Positions 10,481 through 22,608 are shown, numbered from the stretch's first letter. The stretch: 64,000 bases of DNA from Persicaria tinctoria (GCA_037127255.1 JBANSL010000007.1:64713038-64777037), one strand, 5' to 3'. Numbers and translations: made by a program. The notes: generated by a model not told the origin, from the letters alone.

Positions 10481-10782
10481 AGACAGCGGCCTTGAGACGG
10501 AGGAAGAGTGCAGACATGCATTGAGCGTATAATAGGAAGAGGAATCGCTCGACTTCTCCAGATCGAGCACCACCGGAGCACCGAATACCGGAGGAAGAGC
10601 ACGAAATCGAGCACCATCGGAGCGGACATCTCCAGATCGAAGGGAGTCTGAGGTAGTCGACGTCGTCGACGAAGTCTAAGGCCGATGCGGAGGAGCCAGA
10701 AGGAGATACCGTCATCCGGGAAGAAGCTGACGAAGGCAGGGGCGGAGGCGAGGGTCTAGAAGCCGCCCCGGGAGACGCGGAA

Positions 10783-10919
10783 GTGGTGCGCTCCTTCGTG
10801 TCCTTGGCCCGGACAAGCTCCAGCGCCTCCTCCATTGTTGACGGAGCTCGGAGGAGAGGGGAGGGTTAGAGTTTCGCCGGATTTTCGTAGATCTGTAAAA
10901 GGGAGAGAGAGGGGAGCGT
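10783..10919 (-). pseudogene. CLASP 5' end: 5' UTR and first codons
   Basis: The ATG at 10835 starts MEEALELVRAKDTKER, which matches the N-terminus I recall for the plant microtubule-associated protein CLASP (MEEALELARAKDTKER). It is followed by unrelated sequence rather than the TOG domain. The pyrimidine-rich stretch up to about 10919 looks like its 5' UTR. Pack-MULEs are known to favour 5' gene ends, and this piece lies next to a probable element terminus. Confidence 0.7.
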
Positions 10920-11045
10920 TCAGGTATTAGGGTTATATAGTGGCCATCTTGCTAATTTATCCAAAAACGTGGTTATTTTGCAAATTCGTCCAAAAAAAGT
11001 GCCTATTTTGCAAATTTTTTCTTTATCGATTGTATCCCCTACATA
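10920..11045. repeat. Probable terminal region of the gene-fragment cluster 8943-10919
   Basis: Low-complexity text with repeated TATTTTGCAAATT and GTCCAAAAA steps ends in GTATCCCCTA and meets a short CATATATA run. It separates the CLASP piece from ordinary intergenic DNA. I did not find a matching inverted copy to the left, so the element class is not established. Confidence 0.4.
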
Positions 11046-11375
11046 TATAAGAAACATATACTTTATTAGGAAAAAAACCCTAAAATAAAATGGGTGAATT
11101 TCATAATCTAATTTAAAAATAGATAAGTCGGATGTATTGGGAAAATATTTTTCAATTTGACTTATTATAGAAAAACCATTAATTAAATACATTATGATTA
11201 TTTTTTCATATTTTTTTCATATTATTATTATAAGCTCATATACATATGTGAAATGGAAGATTCAAAGATGAAGTCTTTTTTTTTTGGGTGCTAAAAGATG
11301 AAGTCTCTCTAACACCTTACAATGTGCAAAAACCAATCAAAGTTTACTCCATTCAACGCCTGATTAGTTAACTAA

Positions 11376-11951
11376 TTATCCATGATTTGATGCTAAACAA
11401 GTCTCCATCAATCTAACAAAGTCATGAATGTCAACAAGGCCAACACCCTTGTGATCAACCTCAACCAAAAGCCTCCCACACACCTCCACATTGTGTGAGA
11501 CTGCCCCACCCTTCATCACCCCCAAACTTGACAAAACTCCATTCAACTCCAAGGCATCGATGAACCCATCTCCGTTCCGATCAAACACGTCGAATGCCTG
11601 CTTGATTTCGCTGAGACTCGGCTCTTCCTCTCCAAACAAGCCTTCAATCTCATCCATGCTTATATCATCAAGTGGGCCCTCTCCTTGGCAATGTAGGCCC
11701 AGCCTAGCCATCACCATGCTTAGCTCATTCCCCTCAATACCAAACCTATTGGTGTTATCTGTGGGAGGCATTTGAACTTTGTTGTTGCTATTCAAGGGTA
11801 TAACTTGACAAACCCTATTGATGAATCCCCAAATTGTAAAAAACTGCAATTTGGGTATCAAAGATGCAAAAAATTTGGAGAGCCATTGGACTATGATGAT
11901 TCCACTGAAGAGTGGGAAACCAATTGAGTAATTGCTTTTGAATTGCTTCAT
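11376..11951 (-). CDS. Calmodulin-like protein, CML45/46 type
   Basis: This is an intact, intronless 191-codon frame from an ATG at 11951. The C-terminal half has an EF-hand pair. The first loop (residues 124-135, DRNGDGFIDALE) is canonical. The second (166-177, DHKGVGLVDIHD) lacks the position-5 acidic or polar ligand and has Asp at position 12, so it probably binds calcium weakly or not at all. The N-terminus (about residues 12-44) is hydrophobic and may be a membrane anchor or signal region. Length and layout fit the plant CML45/46 group of calcium sensors. A TATA box lies about 70 bp upstream. This is the only gene in the window I judge likely to be functional. Confidence 0.88.
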   Translation of the reverse strand: MKQFKSNYSIGFPLFSGIIIVQWLSKFFASLIPKLQFFTIWGFINRVCQVIPLNSNNKVQMPPTDNTNRFGIEGNELSMVMARLGLHCQGEGPLDDISMDEIEGLFGEEEPSLSEIKQAFDVFDRNGDGFIDALELNGVLSSLGVMKGGAVSHNVEVCGRLLVEVDHKGVGLVDIHDFVRLMETCLASNHG

Positions 11952-12020
11952 TTAAGTGTGGATTTGAAGAACAAAGTGTTTGGGATTTATTGTTGTCCTA
12001 TAAGAGACTGATTTCTTCCC

Positions 12021-12030
12021 TATTTATATA
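12021..12030 (-). promoter_or_regulatory. TATA box of the calmodulin-like gene
   Basis: TATATAAATA on the minus strand, about 70 bp before the start codon, puts transcription start roughly 35-45 bp upstream of the ATG. This is an ordinary plant core promoter geometry. Confidence 0.6.
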
Positions 12031-12039
12031 GATGAATAA

Positions 12040-14165
12040 ATAGATGATTGAAGGTGGATTGCGTAGAAGGTGATGATGTTGCTTAACTTAGACAGTTTCC
12101 CATTAAAATTCCTTTTGTCTCTGACTGTTTCTGATCAACTCGCCAAAGTCATTCATATCTGGCTTGTTTCCAAACTAAATTAATTTTTTTTTTTTTATTA
12201 AAGTTGTTTGTTCGATTCTTTTAGGAGAGTATGTTAAGAATCCAATTTGGAAAATATTCCGGTCATCGATAGCTTCGATTTGATATATTATAAGTTCAAA
12301 TCCAACAAGTTAGTAAAGAATTATTGTAAACGTTTTAAACTTCGTAACTTTATTCTATAAATAAACCCAAAAAATTCAAATTAGAATGTAATATTACAAT
12401 ATTTGAAAATCGTGGAATAAAGCATGTATGATTTATTCTAGTTACACATTCATAATATTGATGATTTTTTCATTTGAAAAAATCATCAGGGTTCAATTTT
12501 TCGCCCCCCTCAACTAACTCTTTCACGATCATCCACCACATACGGGAATCACCCTCCTATTGAACTAAATAAGATTACTTTCATTATTTTTGGACTATCA
12601 AATCTCATGTTTAACCAAAATGCTAAATAATCTAATACATATAATGATATAACATGGAGAAATGTTTATTTAAAAAAAAAAGGAAAATATAAACTAACTA
12701 GCACTCAATTTAATTAATTACTATTTGGAATTTCGGTACGTATGAATGGAGCAGCTTGTTTACAATAAAAAGTAAAAACTATGAGACACATAATAATGGC
12801 CATGAGGAGTGAGTCTTATAGGAAACTCAAAACCGATTTCTCGAAGATGTAATGCTGACACTTTAGAATTGTGTCAGCCAAATCGATGATGACTTGGACA
12901 ATCCATCCAACATAAATTTGTTTTGTTTTTAAAATTTAAATGGTGAGGAAATTTCATGGGAAACTACAAGGAAACTCGATGCAACGTGCACTGCCTCAAT
13001 GTTCATACATCCCTTTCTTCCAGTTAGGAATTTCTTCCTAGTTTAAGTCTTTTTTTGCGTGGAATTTTCTTTCGGATATGTGACAAAAATGACTATAGTA
13101 TTGGGAAAATGAGAGTAAATCGATCTAGTGTGATTCGAATGAATAAAATTCTTTTTACAAATACAAGTGTTTTGCTCAATCAATCACATACAAGGACTAT
13201 GAGAGACTCTTGTACACAAGTGTTTTACAAGCATAAGGTTGACTCTCTCTCTAATATGGGCCAAAAGCACTCAAACTCAACAGCCCATAGCCATAATTAA
13301 TGGGCTTTTAAAAGCGGCCCAACATAGCACATTACTCATTATATTTGGAAATATGAATTAACTCAACATAAAGCACTTCTTTTATACTAGGTTATGGAAC
13401 CGTGCGGTTAAGTTGGTTTTTTTTAAAAAAAGGGATAGTTGCATGTTGCAAATGAAATAGTTTTTGACAAGTCAGTGTTGTATTTCAACAACTACGACAA
13501 CCTAAACACGAATAATATTGTATGCAGACTTATACAATACACAATGTGTTGGACCGACATCAGTTGGCATAGGTGAGCTTTCCATTCCATGGTGAATCAG
13601 CTAGCAGCGAGTTGACAACCTGTATTGGATGGAACAGGTCCCAACAAATGTAAGAAGATGGCTTGTCGCTTATACTTCACAACCAGCTAATTTGATGTGT
13701 AGGAATGTGCAAGGTTGGTGCTTGAGAACCATCTGAGTGGTCGCCTTGGAGGAAGAAGTGGATCAAATCAAGTCTTCCTTGCTGAAGGAGATGTAGAAAA
13801 TGGACTCATATATTTGAATCAAATGTTTATCGGAAATATGCATTGTTTTCAGTTCCCCTGAGATGTTCGGTTTTGAGAATCATGATCTTCATCAGGATCA
13901 TAAAAACAAAATCCTCCCCCGATTTGATGGGAGTGTCTATCAACTTCAACAGGAGCACTATCATCCTGTAATATAAACCAAATGGGCAATGGGTATCAAA
14001 TAACGACAGACCGGTATCTGCACTGCAGATCTCATCTCACGTAAGGGGAAATGGATTTTAATGAGCTAGATTATAATCAATTTGTGGAGTAAAATTTACA
14101 TAAAACACACCATCTTTTGTGTTTGATCATCATAAAACGATAAGGATCTATGTATGTGATGTGAG
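12040..14165. other. Intergenic, no recognised gene
   Basis: AT-rich sequence with short poly-A and poly-T runs. The stretch 13550-13970 is less AT-rich and could hide old exons, but I could not match either strand to a family. The frame at 13055-13300 has no supporting motif. Confidence 0.5.
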
Positions 14166-14352
14166 CCCTGTTCTAAAAAACCCTTCAAGACCCGCCTAGA
14201 CCCCCGCCTAAACCCTTGAACTCGCCCCACCGCCAAGGTCGTCAAAACCCGCCTAGACTGCAAAGACTCGCCATGAAATCCACCTAGACCCCGCCTAGAC
14301 CCTTAACCCTGCCTTACCGTCAAGCACCCGCTAAGCGTTTTTTGGAACATTG
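14166..14352. mobile_element. hAT-like non-autonomous element with CGCCTAGACCC core
   Basis: The element is flanked by an exact 8-bp duplication, GATGTGAG (14158-14165 and 14353-14360). The inverted ends are CCCTGTTCTAAAAAAC and, inward from the right, CAATGTTCCAAAAAAC. The interior is a degenerate run of CGCCTAGACC-type units. The 8-bp duplication and end structure fit the hAT superfamily. The TGTTC(T/C)AAA ends match those of the 3564-4041 element although the two cores are unrelated. Confidence 0.8.
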
Positions 14353-14360
14353 GATGTGAG

Positions 14361-15054
14361 TTTCATAGGAGCTTCTTTTCAACCAATAAAAAAATGCTAT
14401 GCATTGCAGAATCTACGAGTTTATAATATTCTGTCAATTTCCTTGAATATGCTCTTTACAGATTTGTGATTTGAAGCAAGTAAACAATTTGGTTCACAAT
14501 GTGCCTAAAAAGGTGTTGTCTAGCTGCTTCATGGAATCGTTTAATCATATATCGTCAATACAATTACTGTTACATACCTTTCTGAATTTTTAAGCAAGGC
14601 TACTTTCTGGGTCATAGCTTCATTACAGTTGCATATAATTATTATAATAGAATACAGTGAGAGTAAAACAAGTTCTAGATAAATTGCATAAGAATGTGTT
14701 ACTTCCAAACGTTTATATTTTTCTATAATTAAAACAAAATAAATAGCCCACAGTAATTGATGATACATGTGTAGTCGACGAAGGTTACGTACTGATCTGG
14801 ATTGGTGCTCAAATTCAATAGCACTACGGCGGATTTGTCGACAATTGTGGTTGGCTTGGCGTGCTCAACTCCGATAAATAGTGCGGAAAAACTGCGGCAG
14901 AGGATGTGTTGGGTTTTTTGTGGCCGAATAGAGACGAGAGCAAACACAGAGCGGGCGATTAAAGTTGCTGTTCTGGATCGGTGCCTAAATTCAATAGAGA
15001 CTACGGCGGTTTTGTCGACAGATTCAGAAAGAAAGGGGCGGAAGGGATGTTGCT
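14361..15054. other. No recognised gene; 45-bp direct duplication
   Basis: A segment containing TCAAATTCAATAG and ACTACGGCGG ending TTGTCGACA occurs near 14795 and again, slightly diverged, near 14968, about 185 bp apart. It may be the last part of an old gene or element. The minus-strand frame 14729-15118 has no family match I can see. Confidence 0.35.
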
Positions 15055-15470
15055 GAGGGTAGACGTGGCCACGGGTCTGACCCACCGGGTCAACGGGTCG
15101 GACCCGCTGGGTCGACAACTCGGGGAGGTTGACCCTAACCCTGACCCGCGTTTCGGACAGGTCGACGGGTTAGGTGACCCGGCGGGTTGGACAGCCGGGT
15201 CGGACACGTGGCACCAACGGGTTTTGCAGGTCGACTCGCAGGGTCAACCATTTTTTTTTTAAAAAAAAATTGTTTTAAACCCAAAATAAAACTCAACTCA
15301 AGTCTTTCACCACACTTTCAAAATGGAAAGATTTAAGGTTGACAAAACATGATATGTAAAGAAAATGTTGGATTGTGGGAATGACAAGTAGGGTATAATG
15401 ATCTATATATAGAGAAAATAGAGGTATATAGCCCACTTTCGATGTGGGACAGAAATATGAGATATGAGAT
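15055..15470 (-). repeat. Inverted copy of the GGGTCGACCCG repeat
   Basis: It begins GACGTGGCCACGGGTC, the reverse of the right end (GACCCGTGGCCATGTC) of the tandem units further on. It continues through the GC-rich core to a sequence resembling the reversed CCCACATTGAAAAC passage. It shows that this repeat also occurs outside the direct tandem array. Confidence 0.55.
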
Positions 15471-18400
15471 ATGAAAGAAAATGTAAGAAATTGATGTTTC
15501 GACGAATCAAATTATATGATGTAAAATGTAATGTAATTAAAATCTTTGGATTATATGATGGAATATAATGTAATTTAAGTATTTGGATTATATGATGTAA
15601 CATATAATATAATTAAAGTGTTTACCTGTTAGGATTTAATGAAATGAATAACACATGGTGATGAAACATCATGATACAATATATCAAGTTATGTTGGATT
15701 AATCTTTCTATTTAATTTAATTGATAGTTGTGTTGATCCATTAATCAATCATAAGTATTTTATTTTACTTGCATTATTATGTTAATTTCTTGATCAATGA
15801 TTTCAAATCTAGGTTCATCTTCATATAGATATGTTAAACTTTCTCGTTTAAAGTTGAATTAGCCACATGTTGCGTATACACTTAATGATGATGTTATTAG
15901 AATTACATACTTGGGTTGCTTGTTATGACATGAAAAGACAAGTCGAAAAAGTATTGTCAATATTATATTTCATTCTTGTGTTTGAAAATCCGAAGTTCTA
16001 TATCATTTTGAAAATAAACGAAAACTCGACATTAAGGATACTATACAAGTATAACGGCTTTATAAATGACAATATTTGTATTATTTGAAATTATATCATA
16101 AAGACTCCTAACTTATTACCATATAGAATGATATAGAATGATTTAATAGTGGATCCACCAAATAACACAAATGTTTAAGGTATTTTGTTGAACTTCACAC
16201 TTTCTAGTTACCGGCCCGTTCGTTATTTCTTTAGTAATTGATAGGTAATATTTTTACAAAAAATAATATTTATATAAATTGTAGTAGTAATGTTTGTATA
16301 TGATACAAATTTATAAGTATGGATTGACATGAAAAAACCGAATGGTAGAGATTGAAGACATGATGTAGTTTCTACCCTTGTTCTTGTCCCACATTGAAAA
16401 CTAGAGGAAAGGGGAAGGGTGCTAAGTCTATAAAAGGAGAAGCATGGGGGTTCATTTGTCTCACATTGCCCTTGCTTATTAGTTTATGTAATATTATGAA
16501 TTATTCTAAAAATAATTTATATAATTTACATAATAATTATAAATTTATTTTATTAAAAATAAAATTTTCAATTTTTTTTTAAAATGGCGGGTTGACCCGG
16601 CAGGTCGGACCCGTCGGGTTGACTCACCGGCTCACGGGTCATCTTTTTCCCGACCCTAAACCTGACCCTCAACTTGAGCCAACCCTCGGACTCGTGGACC
16701 TTGACCCATTGGGTCACTGACCCGGCAGGTCACCGACCCAGTGGTTCACGGGTCGACCTGCCCGACCCGTGACTGTGGCCATGTCTAGCTCAGGGTAAGG
16801 AAGGGCAAGGGTGGCGCTAAACAAGGATAGACTTGGCGGTGGATTTGTGAAAGAGAGACGTGTCGAGCAGAAGATGGAATTGAGATATTAGATGATGGCC
16901 AAGAGGTAGGTTTTTCTGAACGGTCAAATGGGTAAACAAGGGTCATACATAAAGTTAATGTGTTGGGAAGCCAAACACTGCATTTAATGGTCTTCCAAAA
17001 TATATTTGATTGAAGCAGCAAACAACAATTGAAGTGGACAAAAAAAAAAAAAGTAGTCTAGTTTCTTGTTACCTGTTCGTTATTTCTTTAATAATTGATA
17101 GGTAATTTTTTTTTAAAAATAATATTTATATAAAGTGTAGTATTAGTGTTTGTATATGATAAAAATTTATAAGTATGGATTGGCATGAAAAAACCGAATG
17201 GTAGAGATTGAAGACATGGTGTAGTTTCTACCCTTGTTCTTGTCCCACATTGAAAACTAGAGAAAGGGGGAAGGGTGCTAAATCTATAAAACAAGAAGCA
17301 TGAGTGTTCATTTGTCTCATATTGCCATTGCATATTAGTTTATGTAATATTATGAATTATTTTAAGAATAGTTTATATAATTTACATAATAATTATAAAT
17401 TTATTTTATTAAAAATAAATTTTTATTAAAAAAATATTTTTAAATGGCGGGTTGACCCGGCGGGTCGGACCCGTTAGGTCATTGGTTATCTTTTCCCCGA
17501 CCCTAACCCTCAACCCGAGCCGACCCTCGGACCCGTGGACCCTGACCCGGCGGGTCACCGACCCAGTGGGTCACGGGTCGACCTGCCCGACCCGTGACCC
17601 GTGGCCATGTCTAGCTGAGGGTAAGAAAGGGCGAGGGTGGCGCTCAACAAGGATAGACTTGGCGATGGATTTGTTGAAGGGAGACGTGTCGAGCAGAAGA
17701 TGGAATTCAGATATTAGATGGTGGCCACGAGGTGGGTTTCTGAACGGTCAAATGGGAAAACAAGGGTCATAGATAAAGTTAACGTGTTCGGAAGTCAAAC
17801 ACTGCATTTAATCGTCTTCCAAAATATATTTGATTGAAGCAGCAAACAATATTTGAAGTGGACAACAAAAAAGAGTAGTCCGATTTTGTGTTAGCCGTTC
17901 GTTATTTCTTTAATAATTGATAGGTAATTTTTTTTAAAAATAATATTTATATAAAGTGTAGTACTAGTGTTTGTATATGATAAAAATTTATAAGTATGGA
18001 TTAGCATGAAAAAACCGAATGGTAGAGATTGAAGACATGGTGTAGTTTCTACCCTTATTATTGTCCCACATTGAAAACTAGAGGGAAAGAAGAATGATGC
18101 TAAATCTATAAAAGGAGAAGCATGTGGGTTCATTTGTCTCACATTGCCATTGAATATTAGTTTATGTAATATTATGAATTATTCTAAGAATAATTATTAT
18201 AATTTACATAATAATTATAATTTTTTTTTAATTTTTCAAAAAAATATATTTTAAAATGGCGGGTTGACCCGGTGGGTCGAACAGGGTCGGAGTTGTTGGG
18301 TTGACCCGCCGGGTCACGGGTTATCTTTTCCCCGACCCTTACCCTAACTCTCAACCCGAACCGACCCTCGGACCCGTGGACCCTGACCCGCCTGGTCAAC

Positions 18401-18636
18401 GGACCCAGTGGGTCACGGGTTGACCCGCCCGACCCGTGGCTATGTCTAGCTAAGGGTAAGGAAGGGCAAGGGTTGCGCTCAACAAGGATAGACTTGGCGG
18501 TGGATTTGTGGAAAGGAGACGTGTCGAGCAGAAGATGGAATTCAGATATTAGATGGCGGTCACGAGGTGGGTTTCTGAACGGTCAAATGGGTAAACAAGG
18601 GTTATAGATAAAGTTAACGTGTTGGGAATCCAAACA

Positions 18637-19955
18637 TGATAATGCATATTTTAGATAGGCATTATAGATATATTTAGTTTAGTTAGGTTGCATTTCGTGC
18701 TTGCTTCGCCGTTAAATTGCATCTTGTGTTTATTTTAGAAGAGTTCGGATTCTGCGCAATTTCGTGTTTATCTCGCAGATTGAATCGGAACACATTTGGG
18801 AGATGCAATATCTCGAAGAGGAACACAAGATACATGGGAAGGAACAAGGAAGAAGAAGCAAGACGAGAAGAGAAGCTGCAAAGAAAGCAAAGACCGAGAT
18901 AAGACGCGGGCGCGCCGGAAGCGCCGCGGGCGCGCCATAGGTGACGCGGGCGCGCCAGGTGGGACGCGGCCGCGCCAGAGCCCGCCGCAGCGGGAAGCAA
19001 AAGAAGCATTTGCGGCGGGCGCCGCACCACCTGCGGCGGCCGCCGCACGTACAGCCGCGCGCCGTTTTGATGGAAAAAACCCTAGTTTCTAAATTGTTTA
19101 CTTTGAGGCCGACTTGGGATGTTTATTAGGCCACTTTTATGTTATTTTTCATTACCTTTCATTCTACTCATACAACCATTAGACGCTTTAGAGATTTTGA
19201 GCTATGTCTCCCATGAGGAACTAAACTCATCGATTCTGCCTGCAATTTGAAGCTTTATTCGGATTGATTGTGAGTTTCTAATTCTCGCTCCTGGTTTCCT
19301 ATTTGTGAATGCTTCAACTTCTTTGTGCTTGATTGATTATTGTTTTGTTCTATCTTGACTGATCAACTTGGTAGAATCAATTCAATCGCTAAGGTTTTGT
19401 AGATTCCTGATTGTGAACCTTAACCTAAGTGGCAAACTTGTTCCTTTAGGGCTGATTGAACTAATTGAATGAGTAGGAAGTTGAATGTGTTGTTAAATCC
19501 TTCTTTAGGGACTGCAAATACCTTGGCTAATCTCTGAACTTAAAGCTATCAATTGGGTTAAATCCTTCTTTAGGGACTGTTCGATTGATAAGGGTTTCTA
19601 GGACTGATTGGACTAGTAACTATATTAGGTCGGGACAAGGGCATTCCTAGGAAACACAATAGGACGAGAAGAAGTTACAAGGATCGCTTCAATCCAATAA
19701 AGTGGAAAATTGTAGGTGGAATTGCTTCTCCTAAATTGTCTAAAACCAATTCCTTTACTTTGCTTTGTTTAATCCGCTTTGATAAAAGGCGGATCTTTCA
19801 CACTCAAAACCCCCCTCTTTGGCTACTTTAATCGGCATTGAAATCACGCTTGAGTTTATAAATTTCCCTGTGGGATCGACCTCTTACTTATTACTATACT
19901 AGTTTTAGGTTTGAGTTTTCTTTGACGGGAGCAACGACAGGTTTCCCCTCCGTCA
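18637..19955 (+). repeat. LTR-1 5' long terminal repeat
   Basis: 1319 bp from TGATAATGC to TCCGTCA. A very GC-rich insert at about 18902-19060 is built from GGCGCGCC, GCGGCCGC and GCCGCAG steps. This contrasts sharply with the AT-rich rest, in which CCTTCTTTAGGGACTG recurs. The GC-rich words reappear inside the gag-protease frame at 21410-21560. Confidence 0.9.
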
Positions 19956-19959
19956 AATT

Positions 19960-19977
19960 TGGCGCCGTTGCCGGGGA
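19960..19977 (+). promoter_or_regulatory. LTR-1 primer-binding site
   Basis: TGGCGCCGTTGCCGGGGA follows the 5' LTR by 4 nt. It is the tRNA-Asp-complementary site characteristic of plant Athila/Tat retrotransposons. Confidence 0.9.
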
Positions 19978-20082
19978 TTTTTATTAAATTCTTGTGTGTT
20001 TTTAGTGTTGATTTTGGTGTGGACCGTCTTATAAGGTCCATACTTTTGCTACTAATCCTTCTCTGTAGAAAGCATTGCAGAG

Positions 20083-22608
20083 ATGGCGAACCTCACTCTA
20101 AAGGAGCTTTCTGCTCCTGATCTAGCAGAAGGAGTCAACTTCGAGCTTAAGTCAGGGGTAGTTCATCTTCTACCCAAATTCCATGGGTTGAGTGGGGAGG
20201 ACCCCCACAAGCATCTTTCTGAATTCCATAGGGTGGTGGTTGGGATGAAACCAGCGAATGTAACTGAAGAGCAGATCAAGCTGAGAGCATTTCCCTTCAC
20301 TCTGAAGGATGATGCAAACGAATGGTTCTTCTATCTACCACCCGACTCTATTGCTACTTGGGCCGAGATGAAAAGAGTCTTCCTAGAGATGTACTTCCCT
20401 GCAACAAAGCTAAATGCTTTGAAAAGGTCTATCAGTAGCATTGAGTAGTACGCGACGGAGTCCATTCATGAGTATTTTGAGCGTTTCAAGAAACTCTGCG
20501 CTAGCTGCCTATGCCATGGGTACGCTCAAAAGGATCTGGTTCTCTTTCTATTTAATGGGTTAACTGATATAGAGCGGAAATCAGTGAATTCTGCTTGTGG
20601 AGGTAACATGCTGAACAAGACACCTACCGCAGCTTGGGAGGTGTTTAAGGAGCTATCTGAGGGCTCCAGACAGTTCAATAAGAATCCTCGCGCTGGGGGT
20701 GTACTCGCTGTTGATGCTAATGTGGCTGCACTTCAGACTGATATGGCAGAGGTAAAGGAGATGATGAAACAAATGGTTATTGATAGGACTCCTAAACAAC
20801 TGAAGGCATGTGGTCTCTGCAGTCAATACACTCATCCCATGGACATGTGCCCGCTTCTACAAGATCCTAATGTTGAATTGAATGCCATTGGGAATTTCGC
20901 TCAACAAAGGCCTATGCAAGGCAATTATGGAAATCCTGGGTATTTCAACAACAACAACTACAATAGGGGCTATCAGCAAGGCTATGGGAACTACCAAGCC
21001 TCTTTTAATCAGCAAGGGGGGCAACAGGAAAGGCCTCAACAACAATATGAACCTCGACAGGGAGGTCAGCAACAATCAAATGGAGACAATGAGGACCCAT
21101 TGCAGAAACTGTCGCGACTGGTCATGAGGAATGATAAACAGCAGTCAGAGCGGATGGCGAATCTAGAGAAGCAGCAATCCGATCGGATGACAAATCTTGA
21201 GAATCAAATGAGTCAGCTCATTCAAATCTTAAGTGCTAAGGAGGCAAATAGTTCAGGAAAGCTTCCGTCACAGACCATTGAGAATCCGACAAGGGAGAAT
21301 GTCAGTGCAATAACGCTTAGGAGTGGCAAGGAACTGATTGCCACAACTCAAAAGGACGATGAGGAGATGGTGGATGAGGAAATAGAAATAATTGAAGACG
21401 AAAACGGCCGAGCAGTCGTGCGGCGCCCGCGACATCCCTTGCGGCGCCCGCCGCAGCACCCTGCGGTGCCCGCCTCCAGAGAAGGCTTTCTAGTCGCGCC
21501 CGCCGCAGGTGGAACTCAGCGCGGCCGCGCCCCCTACAGCGCGCCCGCGTCAGGTAGCTTTGCCGCCGAGTCTCCTCCTGGTACGATTTCTTCCCCTCCT
21601 CTTTTCGTTTCTCCTCCTTCTCCTTCGTCCTCTTCTACTCCTTCTTCTCCCTCACCTATGGAGATTCCAAAGCCCATTCCGCCTTTTTCGGAAGCCTTGA
21701 AAGACACACGAACATATGAGAATGACAATGAGATCTTCGAGACATTCGGCAAGTGTGCGGTAAATATTCCTTTACTTAGCTTAATTAAGAGCATTCCTAG
21801 ATATGCTAAATTTTTGAAGGAATTGTGCACCATCAAGAGGAAGCAGAGACTAAAAAAGAAGGAAAAGGTAAGCTTGAATGAAAATGTTTCTGCTATGTTG
21901 CAAAGGAAATTTCCTGAAAAATGCGGAGATCCAGGTATGTTTACGATTCCATGTGCGATTGGGAATACTAGATTCAAACAAGCCATGTTAGATCTAGGAG
22001 CCTCAATTAATGTTATTTCTTATAACATGTACCTGTCTTTGGGTTTGGGTCCTCTGACTGAGACTGGGGTTACAGTGCAACTTGCTGATCGATCACAAAT
22101 CAGACCAAGAGGCGTTGTTGAAGATGTTTTAGTTATGGTGGATGATTTGTTTTTCCCTGTTGATTTCTTTGTTTTAGATATGGAGCAGGGAACTCCTGAA
22201 ACACCCATTATACTGGGAAGGCCATTCCTGAAAACTGCGAAAACAAAAATTGATTGTTGTGAGGGTCTACTGACTATGGAGTTTGATGGGAAAAAGATAG
22301 AATTCTCTCTCTTTAATCATGCTAAGCTTTCTTCTGACAACTCTTTAGATATGCCTATTACTGACAATACTTATCACAACAATAATTTTCGTACGTTGTT
22401 AGAGACGCCTAAGGAAAATAGTTTATGGAAATTTGAGCCTCCTAACAAATTAAAACCTTTTGTGATTCCAGGACAACCCCAAGGAAAAGCTCATGGAGAG
22501 GAGCAGAGGGTAATGGATGAATGTTGGAACAAGAAGCCACACTTTTCAGGCGTACCCGCATTTGTCAATAAAATAACAGGGGTTGGTGACCCTGGTGGAG
22601 GAACATAG
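20083..22608 (+). pseudogene. LTR-1 gag-protease frame with one stop
   Basis: One frame runs from the ATG at 20083 to a stop at 22606-22608, broken only by a TAG at 20446-20448 (probably a former CAG). The N-terminal part is a plant retrotransposon gag capsid domain (EDPHKHLSEFH, EEQIKLRAFPF, DDANEWFFYLP). A zinc knuckle CGLCSQYTHPMDMC lies at 20809-20850. A GC-rich low-complexity linker (21410-21560) and a Pro/Ser tract follow, then an aspartic protease with DLGAS (21991-22005) and IILGRPF (about 22207-22227). DLGAS in place of DTGA/DSGA is usual in the Athila group. No pol domains follow. Confidence 0.85.

Noticed and set aside
10332..10835. A 167-codon minus-strand gene
   Set aside because: The frame joins the CLASP N-terminus, unrelated low-complexity codons and an INT exon edge. 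It is a chimera kept open by GC-rich composition.
6435..11045. Inverted repeat between the ends near 6440-6506 and 10920-11045
   Set aside because: The CCTATTTT-type text is in the same orientation at both places, so these are not terminal inverted repeats of one element.
18683..19092. GC-rich open frames in the LTR-1 LTRs (also 23744-24144)
   Set aside because: They arise from the GGCGCGCC block, differ between the two LTRs by a 9-bp indel, and match no family. They are noncoding LTR sequence.
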